This document shows, piece by piece, positions 43,352 to 55,325 of a stretch of 64,000 nucleotides of DNA (positions within the stretch are counted from its first letter, which is position 1; the number at the start of each line of letters is the position of its first letter). Position numbers and translations under genes: made by a program. The stretch comes from Flavobacterium urumqiense (GTDB lineage Bacteria > Bacteroidota > Bacteroidia > Flavobacteriales > Flavobacteriaceae): the NCBI RefSeq assembly GCF_900108015.1, contig NZ_FNVP01000003.1, forward strand, positions 68,162-132,161, read 5' to 3'. The notes under the pieces were generated by a model. The model saw only the letters and a list, made by a program, of their open reading frames with translations. It made no database searches and was not told the origin of the DNA.

Positions 43352-44881
43352 ATGCAACACAACGTACTTATTTTAGATTTTGGATCGCAATATACTCAGC
43401 TTATTGCGCGTAGAGTTCGCGAATTAAATATATTCTGCGAAATTTTCCCATACAATCATTTTCCGAGTGATTTATCATCTTATAAAGCAGTAATTCTTGG
43501 CGGAAGCCCATTTTCTGTTAGAGGAGAAGATGCGCCACATCCTGATTTATCTCAAATTAGAGGAAAGCTTCCAATATTGGCTGTTTGTTACGGCGCACAA
43601 TATTTATCCCATTTTAGTGGTGGTGAAGTTGCGGCTTCAAACACTAGAGAATATGGTAGAGCTAATTTATCTTATATAAAGGAAGATGAAATTTTCTTTG
43701 AAGGAGTTTCTGAAAACAGTCAGGTTTGGATGAGTCATAGTGATAGTATTAAAGCTTTGCCAACTAACGGAATAAAGCTGGCAAGTACTCATGATGTAGA
43801 ATTTGCAGCTTATAAAATTGAGGGTGAAACTACCTATGCTATTCAATATCACCCAGAGGTTTTTCACTCAACAGATGGGTCAAAAATGCTGGAAAATTTT
43901 TTAGTAAAAATAGCAGAAGTTCCTCAGAATTTTACACCAAATGCTTTCGTTGAAGAAATGGTAGCAGAGTTAAAAGAGAAATTACAGGACGATAAAGTGG
44001 TTCTTGGACTTTCTGGCGGAGTAGATTCTACCGTAGCGGCAGTTTTATTGCATCAGGCAATTGGAAAAAACTTATATTGTATTTTTGTAAATAATGGACT
44101 GCTTCGTAAGAACGAATTCCAAAATGTATTAGACCAATATAAAGGGATGGGTTTAAACGTGAAAGGAGTAGACTCAGGGGATCGTTTTTTATCTGAATTA
44201 GCAGGTGTAAGTGACCCGGAAACCAAACGTAAAATTATCGGACGTGTATTTATCGAAGTTTTTGATGATGAATCACACCTTATAAAAGATGTAAAATGGT
44301 TGGCACAGGGAACCATTTATCCCGATGTTATTGAGTCGGTTTCTGTAAAAGGACCATCGGCAACGATCAAATCGCATCATAATGTTGGTGGTTTGCCGGA
44401 TTACATGAAATTAAAAATTGTAGAACCGTTACGTATGCTTTTTAAAGATGAAGTGCGTAGAGTAGGAGCTTCATTAGGAATAGATCCAGAATTATTAGGA
44501 AGACACCCTTTTCCAGGACCAGGATTGTCAATTAGAATTTTAGGAGATATTACTCCGGAAAAAGTAAGGATTCTACAAGAAGTAGATGCAGTTTTTATAG
44601 ATGGTTTAAAATCTTGGGGATTGTATGACAAGGTATGGCAAGCAGGAGCGATTTTGCTTCCAGTAAACAGCGTAGGAGTTATGGGTGATGAACGTACCTA
44701 TGAAAAAGTAATTGCGCTTCGTGCTGTTGAGTCAACGGATGGTATGACTGCTGATTGGGTTCATTTACCGTATGATTTCTTGATGAAAGTGTCTAATGAC
44801 ATTATTAATAAGGTAAAAGGCGTAAATAGAGTGGTTTATGATATTAGTTCAAAACCACCAGCAACAATTGAATGGGAATAA
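43352..44881 (+). CDS. guaA: GMP synthase (glutamine-hydrolysing)
   Basis: The enzyme converts XMP to GMP with glutamine. The N-terminal glutamine amidotransferase has [17 protein letters not shown] with catalytic Cys and YHPEVFHS with catalytic His; the ATP pyrophosphatase has [12 protein letters not shown] near residue 220; the C-terminal dimerisation domain has [16 protein letters not shown]. The protein is 509 residues from the ATG; a TTG two codons earlier is less likely. A TAnnTTTG box abuts the start. Confidence 0.97.
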   Translation: MQHNVLILDFGSQYTQLIARRVRELNIFCEIFPYNHFPSDLSSYKAVILGGSPFSVRGEDAPHPDLSQIRGKLPILAVCYGAQYLSHFSGGEVAASNTREYGRANLSYIKEDEIFFEGVSENSQVWMSHSDSIKALPTNGIKLASTHDVEFAAYKIEGETTYAIQYHPEVFHSTDGSKMLENFLVKIAEVPQNFTPNAFVEEMVAELKEKLQDDKVVLGLSGGVDSTVAAVLLHQAIGKNLYCIFVNNGLLRKNEFQNVLDQYKGMGLNVKGVDSGDRFLSELAGVSDPETKRKIIGRVFIEVFDDESHLIKDVKWLAQGTIYPDVIESVSVKGPSATIKSHHNVGGLPDYMKLKIVEPLRMLFKDEVRRVGASLGIDPELLGRHPFPGPGLSIRILGDITPEKVRILQEVDAVFIDGLKSWGLYDKVWQAGAILLPVNSVGVMGDERTYEKVIALRAVESTDGMTADWVHLPYDFLMKVSNDIINKVKGVNRVVYDISSKPPATIEWE

Positions 44882-44940
44882 ACGTTGAAATATAATTTAT
44901 TTTCTTCTGAGAGTAATTATTTTTTAATGTGATTTAGATA

Positions 44941-44977
44941 AACGGTATCAGATTTTGGAATAAAATTTGATACCGTT
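44941..44977. terminator. Hairpin downstream of guaA
   Basis: AACGGTATCA at 44941-44950 pairs exactly with TGATACCGTT at 44968-44977 around a 17-nt loop. A weak T-rich stretch follows. It probably ends the guaA transcript. Confidence 0.6.
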
Positions 44978-45016
44978 CTGTTATTAATTAGTGAATAATT
45001 TTTATAAATAAAAAGA

Positions 45017-47002
45017 ATGAAGTATTTTATTACAGTTTGTTTGGCTTGTTTGTTTTTTACGTTCAGTGTTTCCTCACAAGAAAAAAACAGTACACATAAG
45101 GTCGAAAAAGGAGAAACAATCACTCAGATTGCACAAAAATATAAAGTTACTCCATATGATATTTATCAATTAAATCCTGATGCACAAAGTGGTTTAAAAC
45201 CAAACAGTGTTTTGTTGATTCCAAAAAGTTCAACAAAGAAAACTACAACTGCTCCAGCTAAAACGAATTTACAAGCCAAAACTCATTTGGTAATAGCTAA
45301 AGAGACACTCTATGGAATTGAGAAAAAATATGGAGTCTCTGATGAGGCATTGAAAAAAGCGAACCCTTTTCTTGAAAATGATGGATTGCAAATAGGTCAG
45401 ATGCTGATAATTCCTTCAAATACTCCTACAAAGACTTCAATTGCAACTGTAAAATCTTCTATTACAACGGTAAAACCTTCAGTTGTAAAAAAAGAATTAA
45501 TTGTTTATCACGAAGTTCTTGCTAAGGAAACGAAATATTCCATTGCTAAAAAATATGGAATTACCATTGCAGAACTTGAGAAAAAAAATCCTGAAGTTGT
45601 TTCCAATTTGCCTGTTGGATATAAATTGATAATTAAAGGGAATGCTCCAAAAGCAGATAAAATGGTTGCTGTGATTGAATCGAAAAAAGAAACGGCAAAA
45701 CCTAATCCGGTAAAAGTAGCTGCGCCAATCAATTATTTGAATTATGAAGTAAAATCTAAAGAGACACTTTATAGTTTGTCAAAAATGTTTGGGATAAGTC
45801 AAGAGGAATTGATTACTTTAAATCCTGCTTTAGCTTATGGAGCCACTGAAGGAATGGTTCTGAAAATACCATCAACAATTGCAATACCGCAAGAAAGTAA
45901 AAAAGTATACAGTAGTTTGTCTAAAAAAAGCGGGGATAACGATCGAAAAAAAATAGTGCTGTTGATGCCTTTTAATATGAATACTATTGAAGGTGATACG
46001 ATCAATACCACTGCTATGCGCTTGAAAAAAGATAAATTTTTAAACATGACTTTGGATTTTTATGCGGGAGCAATGTCAGCTATAGATTCTGTTAAACAAC
46101 TAGGGCTTAATATTGATGTAAGTGTTTTCGATTCTCAAGAAACAAAAAACGCATCAAACGTCGCTGCTATTATTAAAGAAAATAATCTAGAAAATGCAGA
46201 TGCAATAATTGGTCCTTTTTATCAAAATAATGTGGAAAAAACGGCGGAGTTACTGACTCTTAATCAAGTTCCTGTTATTTCACCTTTGTCAAAAGACATG
46301 GCAAAATCATATACCAATTTATACCAAACAATCCCAACGGCCACAGCTATAAAAAATGCAATGTTTGATTTCATGAGATTAAAAAATGGCAATATTATAG
46401 CTGTAGTTGATAAGAAAAAAGAATCAGTTATTCAGTATATCAAAGAAAATCAGAAAGACGTACGATTCTCAATACTTAATGCAAATGGAACTTTATCAGC
46501 TGAAAATTTGAAGAGTTTGTTTGTTAAAGACAAAATAAATTACGTAGTAATGGAAACTGGAAATACCAGTATGATAAAATCAATTATTACGACCATGATG
46601 AGTGCTATGGCAACTTACAAAGTACAATTGGTTATTTTAGAGCCAAATGAAACATTGGACACGGATGAAATTAATTTTGTGAATCTGACAAAATTAAAAA
46701 TGATGTATCCATCAATGACGCGTGACAATGAATCAGCAGAAGCTCTTCAATTTGAAAATAGTTTTAAAAAAATAAATAAGATTTTCCCCAGCACCTTTGC
46801 AACGCGTGGTTTTGATATAACTTTTGATACCATAATGCGATTAGCACAAGGTAAAACATATCAGGAAACGGCCGATGCTGTAGCAACGGAGCAAGTAGAT
46901 AATAAATTTGAATATTATAGAAATCCAGATGGAGGATACACGAATAAAGGCGTTTACATCTTGTATTACGACACTGATTTAACCATAAAAGAAGCTAAAT
47001 AA
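45017..47002 (+). CDS. LysM and periplasmic-binding-protein fusion
   Basis: The 661-residue exported protein has a signal peptide (to about 24) and four LysM-like repeats separated by Thr/Lys-rich linkers: KVEKGETITQIAQKYKVTPY, IAKETLYGIEKKYGVSDEAL, VLAKETKYSIAKKYGITIAE and VKSKETLYSLSKMFGISQEE. A type 1 periplasmic-binding domain follows (about 315-655; IVLLMPFNMN, FYAGAMSAIDSVKQLGLNI, IIGPFYQNNVEKTAELL). It should bind peptidoglycan and an unknown ligand or partner in the periplasm. It follows guaA by 135 bp. Confidence 0.85.
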   Translation: MKYFITVCLACLFFTFSVSSQEKNSTHKVEKGETITQIAQKYKVTPYDIYQLNPDAQSGLKPNSVLLIPKSSTKKTTTAPAKTNLQAKTHLVIAKETLYGIEKKYGVSDEALKKANPFLENDGLQIGQMLIIPSNTPTKTSIATVKSSITTVKPSVVKKELIVYHEVLAKETKYSIAKKYGITIAELEKKNPEVVSNLPVGYKLIIKGNAPKADKMVAVIESKKETAKPNPVKVAAPINYLNYEVKSKETLYSLSKMFGISQEELITLNPALAYGATEGMVLKIPSTIAIPQESKKVYSSLSKKSGDNDRKKIVLLMPFNMNTIEGDTINTTAMRLKKDKFLNMTLDFYAGAMSAIDSVKQLGLNIDVSVFDSQETKNASNVAAIIKENNLENADAIIGPFYQNNVEKTAELLTLNQVPVISPLSKDMAKSYTNLYQTIPTATAIKNAMFDFMRLKNGNIIAVVDKKKESVIQYIKENQKDVRFSILNANGTLSAENLKSLFVKDKINYVVMETGNTSMIKSIITTMMSAMATYKVQLVILEPNETLDTDEINFVNLTKLKMMYPSMTRDNESAEALQFENSFKKINKIFPSTFATRGFDITFDTIMRLAQGKTYQETADAVATEQVDNKFEYYRNPDGGYTNKGVYILYYDTDLTIKEAK

Positions 47003-47047
47003 AAAGTGTTCAGTAATTAGTCTGGCTGTAGAGTAAAATATTAAATT

Positions 47048-47449
47048 ATGACATCAAAAGTAACTTACTTAGGCGATTTAAGAACGTCATCAATACATAT
47101 GCAATCCCAAAATGAAATCATATCAGATGCTCCTTTGGATAATAATGGAAAAGGCGAGGCTTTCTCTCCCACTGATACTGTTGCAAATGCTTTGGCAAGT
47201 TGTATGATGACAGTTATGGGAATAAAAGCTCGTGATCTGAATGTTGATTTGAAAGGATCTACCGCAGCCGTAACAAAAATCATGAATGCCGAACCAAGAC
47301 GAATTGGAGTAATCGAAATCACTTTTGAAATGGCAGGGACAGAGGATCAAAAGAATATTACTATTCTAGAGAGGACTGCAATGACCTGCCCTGTTTTCTT
47401 GAGCTTGAACACAGAAATAGAAAAAAAAATTACTTTCAACTGGAAATAA
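47048..47449 (+). CDS. OsmC family protein
   Basis: The 133-residue protein has the two conserved cysteines of OsmC/Ohr peroxidases: ALASCMMTVMGIKARD and MTCPVFLSLNTEIE. The N-terminal strand segment SPTDTVANA is also typical. It should reduce organic hydroperoxides with thiols. It lies 45 bp downstream of the LysM gene and may be cotranscribed. Confidence 0.92.
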   Translation: MTSKVTYLGDLRTSSIHMQSQNEIISDAPLDNNGKGEAFSPTDTVANALASCMMTVMGIKARDLNVDLKGSTAAVTKIMNAEPRRIGVIEITFEMAGTEDQKNITILERTAMTCPVFLSLNTEIEKKITFNWK

Positions 47450-47530
47450 ATAGAGCTTGGAAACAAGAGGCAATAACAAGAAAGAGTATTCTCTCTAATT
47501 CTGGTCTCTCGCTTCTTTTTTATTAAAAAA

Positions 47531-47764
47531 ATGGATCAAAACCAAAAAAAGCTCATTAAACTCGCTCATACTAAAATGCCTTTTGGTAAATATGAAGGCA
47601 AGTTTCTCATCGATTTACCAGAATATTACGTAGTTTGGTATAGCAATAAAGGATTTCCAAAAGGGGAGTTAGGCGAGCAGCTACAATTAATTTATGAATT
47701 AAAACTCAATGGACTTGAAGAGTTAATTCGAAATATTAAAAAACGGTACCCAAAACCGATTTAA
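47531..47764 (+). CDS. DUF3820 family protein
   Basis: The 77-residue protein reads MPFGKYEGKFLIDLPEYYVV and WYSNKGFPKGELGEQLQLIYE, the DUF3820 signature (PFGKYxGxxLxDLPxxYLxW). The family is small, often next to exonuclease domains in proteobacteria, and resembles a nucleic-acid-binding fold; its role is unknown. It lies 82 bp upstream of pyrG. Confidence 0.88.
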   Translation: MDQNQKKLIKLAHTKMPFGKYEGKFLIDLPEYYVVWYSNKGFPKGELGEQLQLIYELKLNGLEELIRNIKKRYPKPI

Positions 47765-47779
47765 TTTTTAAATTGATAA

Positions 47780-49459
<1,680 letters not shown>

Positions 49460-49524
49460 TTATTGTTTTTCGAAACAATTTATCAAACTTTATACTAATA
49501 GATTAAACTTTTTTAAATATAATA

Positions 49525-51429
49525 ATGAAAGAAAAAAAATTAGACCTCAATTCAATTATTGGTTTTGTATTGATTTTTGGAATTTTGCTTTGGATAATGT
49601 ACCAAAACAAACCAGATGAAAAAGCTATTGCTGCAGAAAAAGCGCAAAAAGAATTAGTAATCAAAGAGGCTAAAGCCAAAGAATTATCTGATAAAACTGT
49701 AGCAACAGCGACTGTTGCCGTTGCAGCTACCGGGGATTCTACTCAACTGGCTCAATTGCAAAAATCATTAGGAAATTTTGCTTATTCCGCTACACTTCCT
49801 TCTGCTAAAGCTACTTACACTACTATCGAAAATGAATTTGTAAAATTAAAAATTGCAAATAAAGGAGGTTATATTGTTGAAGCAACTTTGAAAAATTTCG
49901 AAAAATTTAAAAAGGGCTCCCATCAATTAGTAGAATTAATTAAAGAAAACAATGCAGATTTAAATGTTCAATTGTTGACAAGTGATAACCGTACTTTAAA
50001 TACCAAAGATTTGTATTTTGAACCGACACTTACAAAAGTAGGAGCGGATCAAATACTTTCTATGAAGTTGAAGGCGGGTGCAAATGAATTTCTGGAATAC
50101 AAATACATTTTGAAACCAAACGATTATATGGTTGGTTTTGATATTCGTTCACAAGGATTGAATAAAGTTTTGAATACTGCTAAACCTTTGGATTTAGAAT
50201 GGAATTTGAAAACTTTCAGAACGGAAAAAAGTATTGCTTACGAAGATCGTTACACTTTATTAAATTATGAATATGGTGACGAGAAATTCAACTATGTAGG
50301 AGATGGAAAAGATAAAGAAGAAACACCTGAAAATGTAAAATTTATTGCTTTCAAACAGCATTTTTTCAGTACTATACTATTGACTGATAAACCGTTTGCA
50401 AAATCTACGATGAAATCGCACAAATTAGTTGTTGATGAGAAAGTAGATACTACATTTATTAAACAATTTAATGCAAAAGTGCCTTTAGCATTTACAAATG
50501 GTGAGATAGATTATAAAATGAGTTGGTATTTTGGACCATCAGATTATAAAACATTAAAGGCATACGATAAAAATTTAGAGAAAATTATTCCTTTGGGTTG
50601 GGGTATTTTCGGATGGATTAACAAATTTGTGTTTATTCCATTATTCGGATTTTTAAGTTCTTACATTGCTTATGGTATTGCGATAATTATTTTTACAATT
50701 ATCATCAAAATTGCGATGTCGCCTATTACTTATAAATCATTTTTGTCTCAGGCCAAAATGAAAGTTTTGCGACCTGAAATTACGGAGTTGGGAGACAAAT
50801 TCAAAAAAGACCCAATGAAAAAGCAACAGGAAACAATGAAATTGTACAATAAAGCTGGGGTGAACCCAATGGCAGGATGTATTCCGGCTTTGATTCAGCT
50901 TCCTTTTATGTATGCTTCGTTTCAGTTTTTCCCATCTGCTTTCGAGTTAAGACAAAAAAGCTTCCTTTGGGCAGACGATTTATCTTCTTTTGATCAAGTT
51001 GCAAAATTACCTTTTACTATTCCTATGTATGGGAGCCATATTAGTTTGTTTCCAATTCTTGCAGCAATAGCCATTTTCTTTTACATGAAAATGACTTCTG
51101 GAGATCAACAAATGGCTGCTCCACAACAGGAAGGAATGCCGGATATGGCAAAAATGATGAAGTATATGATTTATATTTCGCCAATTATGATGTTGATTTT
51201 CTTCAATAGTTACGGTGCCGGATTAAGTTTGTATAACTTTATTTCCAATTTGATTACAATAGGAATCATGTTTGTGATTAAAAACTACATTGTTGATAGT
51301 GACAGAATACATGCGCAAATTCAACAAAATAAATTGAAAGAGCCCAAAAAACAAGGTAAGTTCCAACAAAAACTTCAACAAGTTATGGAGCAAGCTGAAG
51401 CTCAAAAAGCAAAAGACAAAAAGAAATAA
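49525..51429 (+). CDS. yidC: Membrane protein insertase YidC
   Basis: The 634-residue protein has an N-terminal signal-anchor (IIGFVLIFGILLWIMY), a coiled Ala/Lys/Thr linker, a large P1 periplasmic domain (about 90-370) and the conserved C-terminal membrane core with the SP-type segments GWGIFGWINKFVFIPLFGFL, SYIAYGIAIIIFTIIIKIAM, KLYNKAGVNPMAGCIPALIQ and GLSLYNFISN. A basic tail follows. It inserts proteins into the inner membrane with or without SecYEG. It lies 65 bp downstream of pyrG. Confidence 0.95.
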   Translation: MKEKKLDLNSIIGFVLIFGILLWIMYQNKPDEKAIAAEKAQKELVIKEAKAKELSDKTVATATVAVAATGDSTQLAQLQKSLGNFAYSATLPSAKATYTTIENEFVKLKIANKGGYIVEATLKNFEKFKKGSHQLVELIKENNADLNVQLLTSDNRTLNTKDLYFEPTLTKVGADQILSMKLKAGANEFLEYKYILKPNDYMVGFDIRSQGLNKVLNTAKPLDLEWNLKTFRTEKSIAYEDRYTLLNYEYGDEKFNYVGDGKDKEETPENVKFIAFKQHFFSTILLTDKPFAKSTMKSHKLVVDEKVDTTFIKQFNAKVPLAFTNGEIDYKMSWYFGPSDYKTLKAYDKNLEKIIPLGWGIFGWINKFVFIPLFGFLSSYIAYGIAIIIFTIIIKIAMSPITYKSFLSQAKMKVLRPEITELGDKFKKDPMKKQQETMKLYNKAGVNPMAGCIPALIQLPFMYASFQFFPSAFELRQKSFLWADDLSSFDQVAKLPFTIPMYGSHISLFPILAAIAIFFYMKMTSGDQQMAAPQQEGMPDMAKMMKYMIYISPIMMLIFFNSYGAGLSLYNFISNLITIGIMFVIKNYIVDSDRIHAQIQQNKLKEPKKQGKFQQKLQQVMEQAEAQKAKDKKK

Positions 51430-51435
51430 AAATAT

Positions 51436-51467
51436 AAAAAAATCTCGATATGTTTCGAGATTTTTTT
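51436..51467 (+). terminator. Terminator of yidC
   Basis: AAAAATCTCGA pairs with TCGAGATTTTT around a 6-nt loop and is followed by a T-run. Confidence 0.92.
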
Positions 51468-51609
51468 ATTTAAATGTAATTTAAGCCATCCAAATTCGTT
51501 AAGATAAAAAGGTAATTATGAAATGATCATCATCGTAATTAAGTTGCAAACACTAATGATGATATGCGAATTACATAATATGATCGATAAAAACAATAAA
51601 TGTCAACAC

Positions 51610-52323
51610 ATGAAAACATTTTGTAAAAAAGGAATATTTGTTTTGTTTTTTTTAAATATGTTTTGTCTTCAGGCACAAACAGATTTCAATAAATTAGATG
51701 AAAAAGGAAAAAAACACGGATTGTGGAAAGGGTTTTATGAAGAATCAAAAAGACCAAAATATGAAGGGACTTTTGTGCATGGTAAAGAGGTTGGAGTTTT
51801 TAATTTTTATGATGATACCAAAGCAAAATCCATAATTGCCACGAGAGAATTCAATGCCAAAGATAATTCTGCTTCTACTATATTCTATGATCAGGATAAA
51901 AATAAAGTAAGCGAGGGCAAAGTGATAAATAAACTATTCGATGGTCCTTGGAAATATTACCATCAGGCTTCTAAGAAAATTATGGCAACCGAGAACTATA
52001 AACTAGGAAAGCTGGAAGGTCTGAGAAGTGTTTATTATCCTAATGCTAAGATTGCAGAACAAATCAATTATAAAAACAATTTGAAAGAAGGGGTTTATAA
52101 AAAATATACTGAAAATGGAATTGTCCTTGAAGAATCTATTTATAAGAATAACGAGTACAATGGATTGGCAGTTTTCAAAGATACAGATGGGAATATTGTT
52201 TCAAAAGGTAAATTTGTAAATGGAAAAAAATCAGGTGCTTGGCAGTTTTTCGAAAAAGGAAAACCAGTCAAAACAATCAATATGAGCAACCCCGAAAATG
52301 CAACAAAATCCAAAAACAATTAA
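51610..52323 (+). CDS. Exported MORN-repeat (YwqK-like) protein
   Basis: From MKTFCKKGIFVLF the protein is about 237 residues. It has a signal peptide (VLFFLNMFCLQAQ) and a series of MORN-like repeats: GLWKGFYEESKRPKYEGTF, GPWKYYHQASKKIMATENYK, GLRSVYYPNAKIAEQINYK, GVYKKYTENGIVLEESIYK, GLAVFKDTDGNIVSKGKF and GAWQFFEKGKPVKTINM. YwqK-family proteins with such repeats are often listed as antitoxins, but no toxin is adjacent. A frame starting 29 codons earlier lacks a signal peptide. Confidence 0.85.
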   Translation: MKTFCKKGIFVLFFLNMFCLQAQTDFNKLDEKGKKHGLWKGFYEESKRPKYEGTFVHGKEVGVFNFYDDTKAKSIIATREFNAKDNSASTIFYDQDKNKVSEGKVINKLFDGPWKYYHQASKKIMATENYKLGKLEGLRSVYYPNAKIAEQINYKNNLKEGVYKKYTENGIVLEESIYKNNEYNGLAVFKDTDGNIVSKGKFVNGKKSGAWQFFEKGKPVKTINMSNPENATKSKNN

Positions 52324-52346
52324 CTTTAAACTTAATAAATCTTTTG

Positions 52347-52354
52347 TAACTTTG
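52347..52354 (+). promoter_or_regulatory. -7 element TAACTTTG of mnmA
   Basis: It matches TAnnTTTG and lies 29 bp upstream of the mnmA ATG. Confidence 0.65.
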
Positions 52355-52383
52355 CACCCTTATAAAATTATAATTTTTTGAAG

Positions 52384-53571
52384 ATGAAGCGTGTTGTTGT
52401 AGGACTTTCCGGAGGAGTAGATTCAAGTGTTGCTGCTTATTTGTTGCAACAACAAGGATTTGAGGTTATAGGTCTTTTTATGAAAAATTGGCACGATGAC
52501 TCAGTGACTATTTCTAATGAATGTCCATGGCTGGAAGATAGTAATGATGCACTTTTAGTAGCGGAAAAATTAGGAATTCCTTTTCAAACGGTAGATTTAA
52601 GTGAACAATACCAAGAGAAAATCGTTGATTATATGTTCAGCGAATATGAAAAAGGGCGAACTCCAAATCCGGATGTACTTTGTAATCGCGAAATAAAATT
52701 TGAAGTTTTTATGAAAATTGCAATGAGTCTTGGTGCTGATTATGTGGCAACAGGTCATTATTGCAAGAAAAGTGAAATTGAAGTTCACGGAGAACCCGTT
52801 TATCAATTGTTAGCCGGAGCAGATAATAACAAAGATCAATCTTATTTCCTTTGTCAGTTATCACAAGAGCAATTGGCAAAATCGTTGTTTCCAATTGGTG
52901 AGTTAACGAAACCAGAAGTCCGTAAAATTGCGGCTCAAATGGATTTAGTTACTGCCGAAAAGAAAGATTCTCAAGGATTATGTTTTATCGGGAAAGTACG
53001 TTTACCAGAATTTTTACAACAGAAATTGCAACCCAAAGAAGGATTAATTATTCAAATCGATAAAAATAGTCCTGTTTACAATTTAGATATTCCACAAGGA
53101 TTGACTATTGAAGATGAATTAGTGCTTGAGGCAAAAAAGATAGATTATATTCCAGAAATGGGAAAAGTTGTAGGAAAGCACCAAGGTGCTCATTATTTTA
53201 CAACAGGTCAGCGAAAAGGATTGAATGTAGGAGGGACAACAGATCCTTTATTTATAATTTCCACAAATGTTGCCACCAATACTATTTATACTGGATTGAG
53301 CAATCAGCATCCAGGATTGTTTAAAAAAGCATTGTTTGTTGAAAAATCGGAAGTACATTGGATTCGAAAGGATTTGGCTTTAGCCAATGGAGAAACAATG
53401 GATGTAATGGCAAGAATTCGTTACAGACAACCTTTGCAAAAAGCCACTTTGCATCAGTTTGAAAACGGAATGTATGTTTCGTTTGAAGAACCACAATCTG
53501 CGATAACTGAAGGACAGTTTGTAGCTTGGTATTTAGGCGATGAATTAGTTGGTTCCGGAGTTATTTCTTAG
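52384..53571 (+). CDS. mnmA: tRNA-specific 2-thiouridylase MnmA
   Basis: The 395-residue enzyme makes 2-thiouridine at position 34 of Lys, Glu and Gln tRNAs. It has the PP-loop [12 protein letters not shown] at the N-terminus, the first catalytic Cys in [33 protein letters not shown] and the second Cys in [10 protein letters not shown], then the tRNA-binding barrel. Two TTT-anticodon tRNA-Lys substrates are encoded in this window. A TTG two codons upstream is an alternative start. Confidence 0.96.
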   Translation: MKRVVVGLSGGVDSSVAAYLLQQQGFEVIGLFMKNWHDDSVTISNECPWLEDSNDALLVAEKLGIPFQTVDLSEQYQEKIVDYMFSEYEKGRTPNPDVLCNREIKFEVFMKIAMSLGADYVATGHYCKKSEIEVHGEPVYQLLAGADNNKDQSYFLCQLSQEQLAKSLFPIGELTKPEVRKIAAQMDLVTAEKKDSQGLCFIGKVRLPEFLQQKLQPKEGLIIQIDKNSPVYNLDIPQGLTIEDELVLEAKKIDYIPEMGKVVGKHQGAHYFTTGQRKGLNVGGTTDPLFIISTNVATNTIYTGLSNQHPGLFKKALFVEKSEVHWIRKDLALANGETMDVMARIRYRQPLQKATLHQFENGMYVSFEEPQSAITEGQFVAWYLGDELVGSGVIS

Positions 53572-53700
53572 TTTAGTACTTTAGTTGTAAAAAGCAATAA
53601 ATCATAGCTTTCTTAAATTAAAATCATAACATCGATTCCAAAATAATAGAGTGCGTTTAAAAGAAACAAAGTTTTTTTTTGGCACAATAACAAACTAAAT

Positions 53701-55311
53701 ATGAAAAAACTCTGTATATTTCTTTTATTATTTACAAGTGCAACTGTTTTTTCTCAAGTACAAGATGCTTGGGTTTACTTTAATGCAAAGCCTAATGCTC
53801 AGTTTTATATTGATACCCCATCGGAAATGCTTTCACAAAGAGCTTTGGATCGAAGAACTACTCAAAAGATAGTTATAGATTCTAAAGATATCCCTTTAGA
53901 GAAATCCTACGTTAATCAAGTTAAAACTGTTTCGGGAATTTCTGTTATGGCTAAATCAAAATGGCTGAACAGTATTCATGTGCGTGGTACACAAGCAGTA
54001 ATAAATTCATTAAAAACATTTTCATTTGTCGATAAAATAGATTTTGCAGACAAATCGCTGAATATAGCTGGAAAAATTGCAAAGGTAAAAAAGATTAGGA
54101 CCTCCGATAAGAGTAACAAAACTAAAATTGATTATGCCTATGGAACCTCGGCTAATCAAATTCAGATGTTGAATGGACAACAATTGCACCAGCAGAATTA
54201 TACGGGTTCAGGTAAAATAATAGCAGTTTTAGATGCCGGTTTTCCGGGAGTAAATACCGTACAACCTTTTCAAAGATTAAGAGATAACAAAAAAATTTTA
54301 GGAGGATATAATTTTGTATTGAGAAACCCCGATTTTTACACCGGAGTTTCACACGGAACATCCGTTCTTTCAACCATGGGTGGTTATAAAGAAGGTTCAT
54401 TAGTAGGAACAGCACCAGACGCTGCTTATTATTTATTTGTTACAGAAGATGATACTTCTGAAAATCCGGTTGAAGAATCACTTTGGGTAGAGGCTGCAGA
54501 AAAAGCAGATAGTTTGGGAGTTGATATTATAAATACCTCTTTAGGTTATTTTGATTACGATAATGCGGCTTATAGTCACAAGTATAGTGAAATGAATGGT
54601 GTAACTGCTTACATGTCCCGAGGAGCTGAAATTGCGTTTAGCAGAGGGATGATTATTGTAACGTCAGCGGGCAATTCTGGGAATTCAGCAAATCCATATA
54701 TTGCAGTACCTGCTGATGCGGTTTCTGTAATTGCTGTTGGAGCTGTAAATTCTGCAAAATCATTGGCTTCATTTAGTTCAATAGGACCTTCAAGTGACAA
54801 TCGAATAAAACCGGATGTTATGGCACAAGGACAATCGGATGTTTTGTCTGATGCATTAGGTAATATTGTGACAGCAAACGGGACTTCATTTTCCAGTCCA
54901 ATTATGGCAGGAATGATCGCTTGTTTATGGCAGGCTTTTCCTCTAAAAACAAATAAGGAGATTAGAGATTTAATTATAAAATCTAGCGATCGATACACAA
55001 CGCCTAACAATCAATATGGTTTTGGTATTCCAAATTTTAGTTTGGCATTGACACTTTCGGTAGACGCTTTCTCAAAAAATGACTTCATACTTTACCCAAA
55101 TCCAGTTAGCGATTACATGTCGGTTTCTCTTCCAGAGGGCCATGATAAAGGATCATTTTTAATTTATAATGTTTTGGGTCAAATAATATCAGATGATCTT
55201 CTTACTAGCCAGACATCGAATATTTCTTTGAAATCACTTGACAAAGGAATCTATGTTTATAAATTAGAATCGGGTGTTTTTTCTAAAAAGGGAAAAATAA
55301 TAAAGCAATAA
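53701..55311 (+). CDS. Secreted S8 subtilase with type IX secretion tail
   Basis: The 536-residue protein has a signal peptide (LCIFLLLFTSATVFSQ), a propeptide-like region (about 25-155), a subtilase domain with the triad Asp in IIAVLDAGFPGV, His in VSHGTSVLSTMGG and Ser in NGTSFSSPIMAGM, and a C-terminal Por-type sorting domain (ILYPNPVSDYMSVSLPEG, then KSLDKGIYVYKL) of about 75 residues. It should be exported by Sec and carried over the outer membrane by the T9SS, which shares components with gliding. Confidence 0.93.
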   Translation: MKKLCIFLLLFTSATVFSQVQDAWVYFNAKPNAQFYIDTPSEMLSQRALDRRTTQKIVIDSKDIPLEKSYVNQVKTVSGISVMAKSKWLNSIHVRGTQAVINSLKTFSFVDKIDFADKSLNIAGKIAKVKKIRTSDKSNKTKIDYAYGTSANQIQMLNGQQLHQQNYTGSGKIIAVLDAGFPGVNTVQPFQRLRDNKKILGGYNFVLRNPDFYTGVSHGTSVLSTMGGYKEGSLVGTAPDAAYYLFVTEDDTSENPVEESLWVEAAEKADSLGVDIINTSLGYFDYDNAAYSHKYSEMNGVTAYMSRGAEIAFSRGMIIVTSAGNSGNSANPYIAVPADAVSVIAVGAVNSAKSLASFSSIGPSSDNRIKPDVMAQGQSDVLSDALGNIVTANGTSFSSPIMAGMIACLWQAFPLKTNKEIRDLIIKSSDRYTTPNNQYGFGIPNFSLALTLSVDAFSKNDFILYPNPVSDYMSVSLPEGHDKGSFLIYNVLGQIISDDLLTSQTSNISLKSLDKGIYVYKLESGVFSKKGKIIKQ

Positions 55312-55325
55312 ATTAAAGTAAAATA

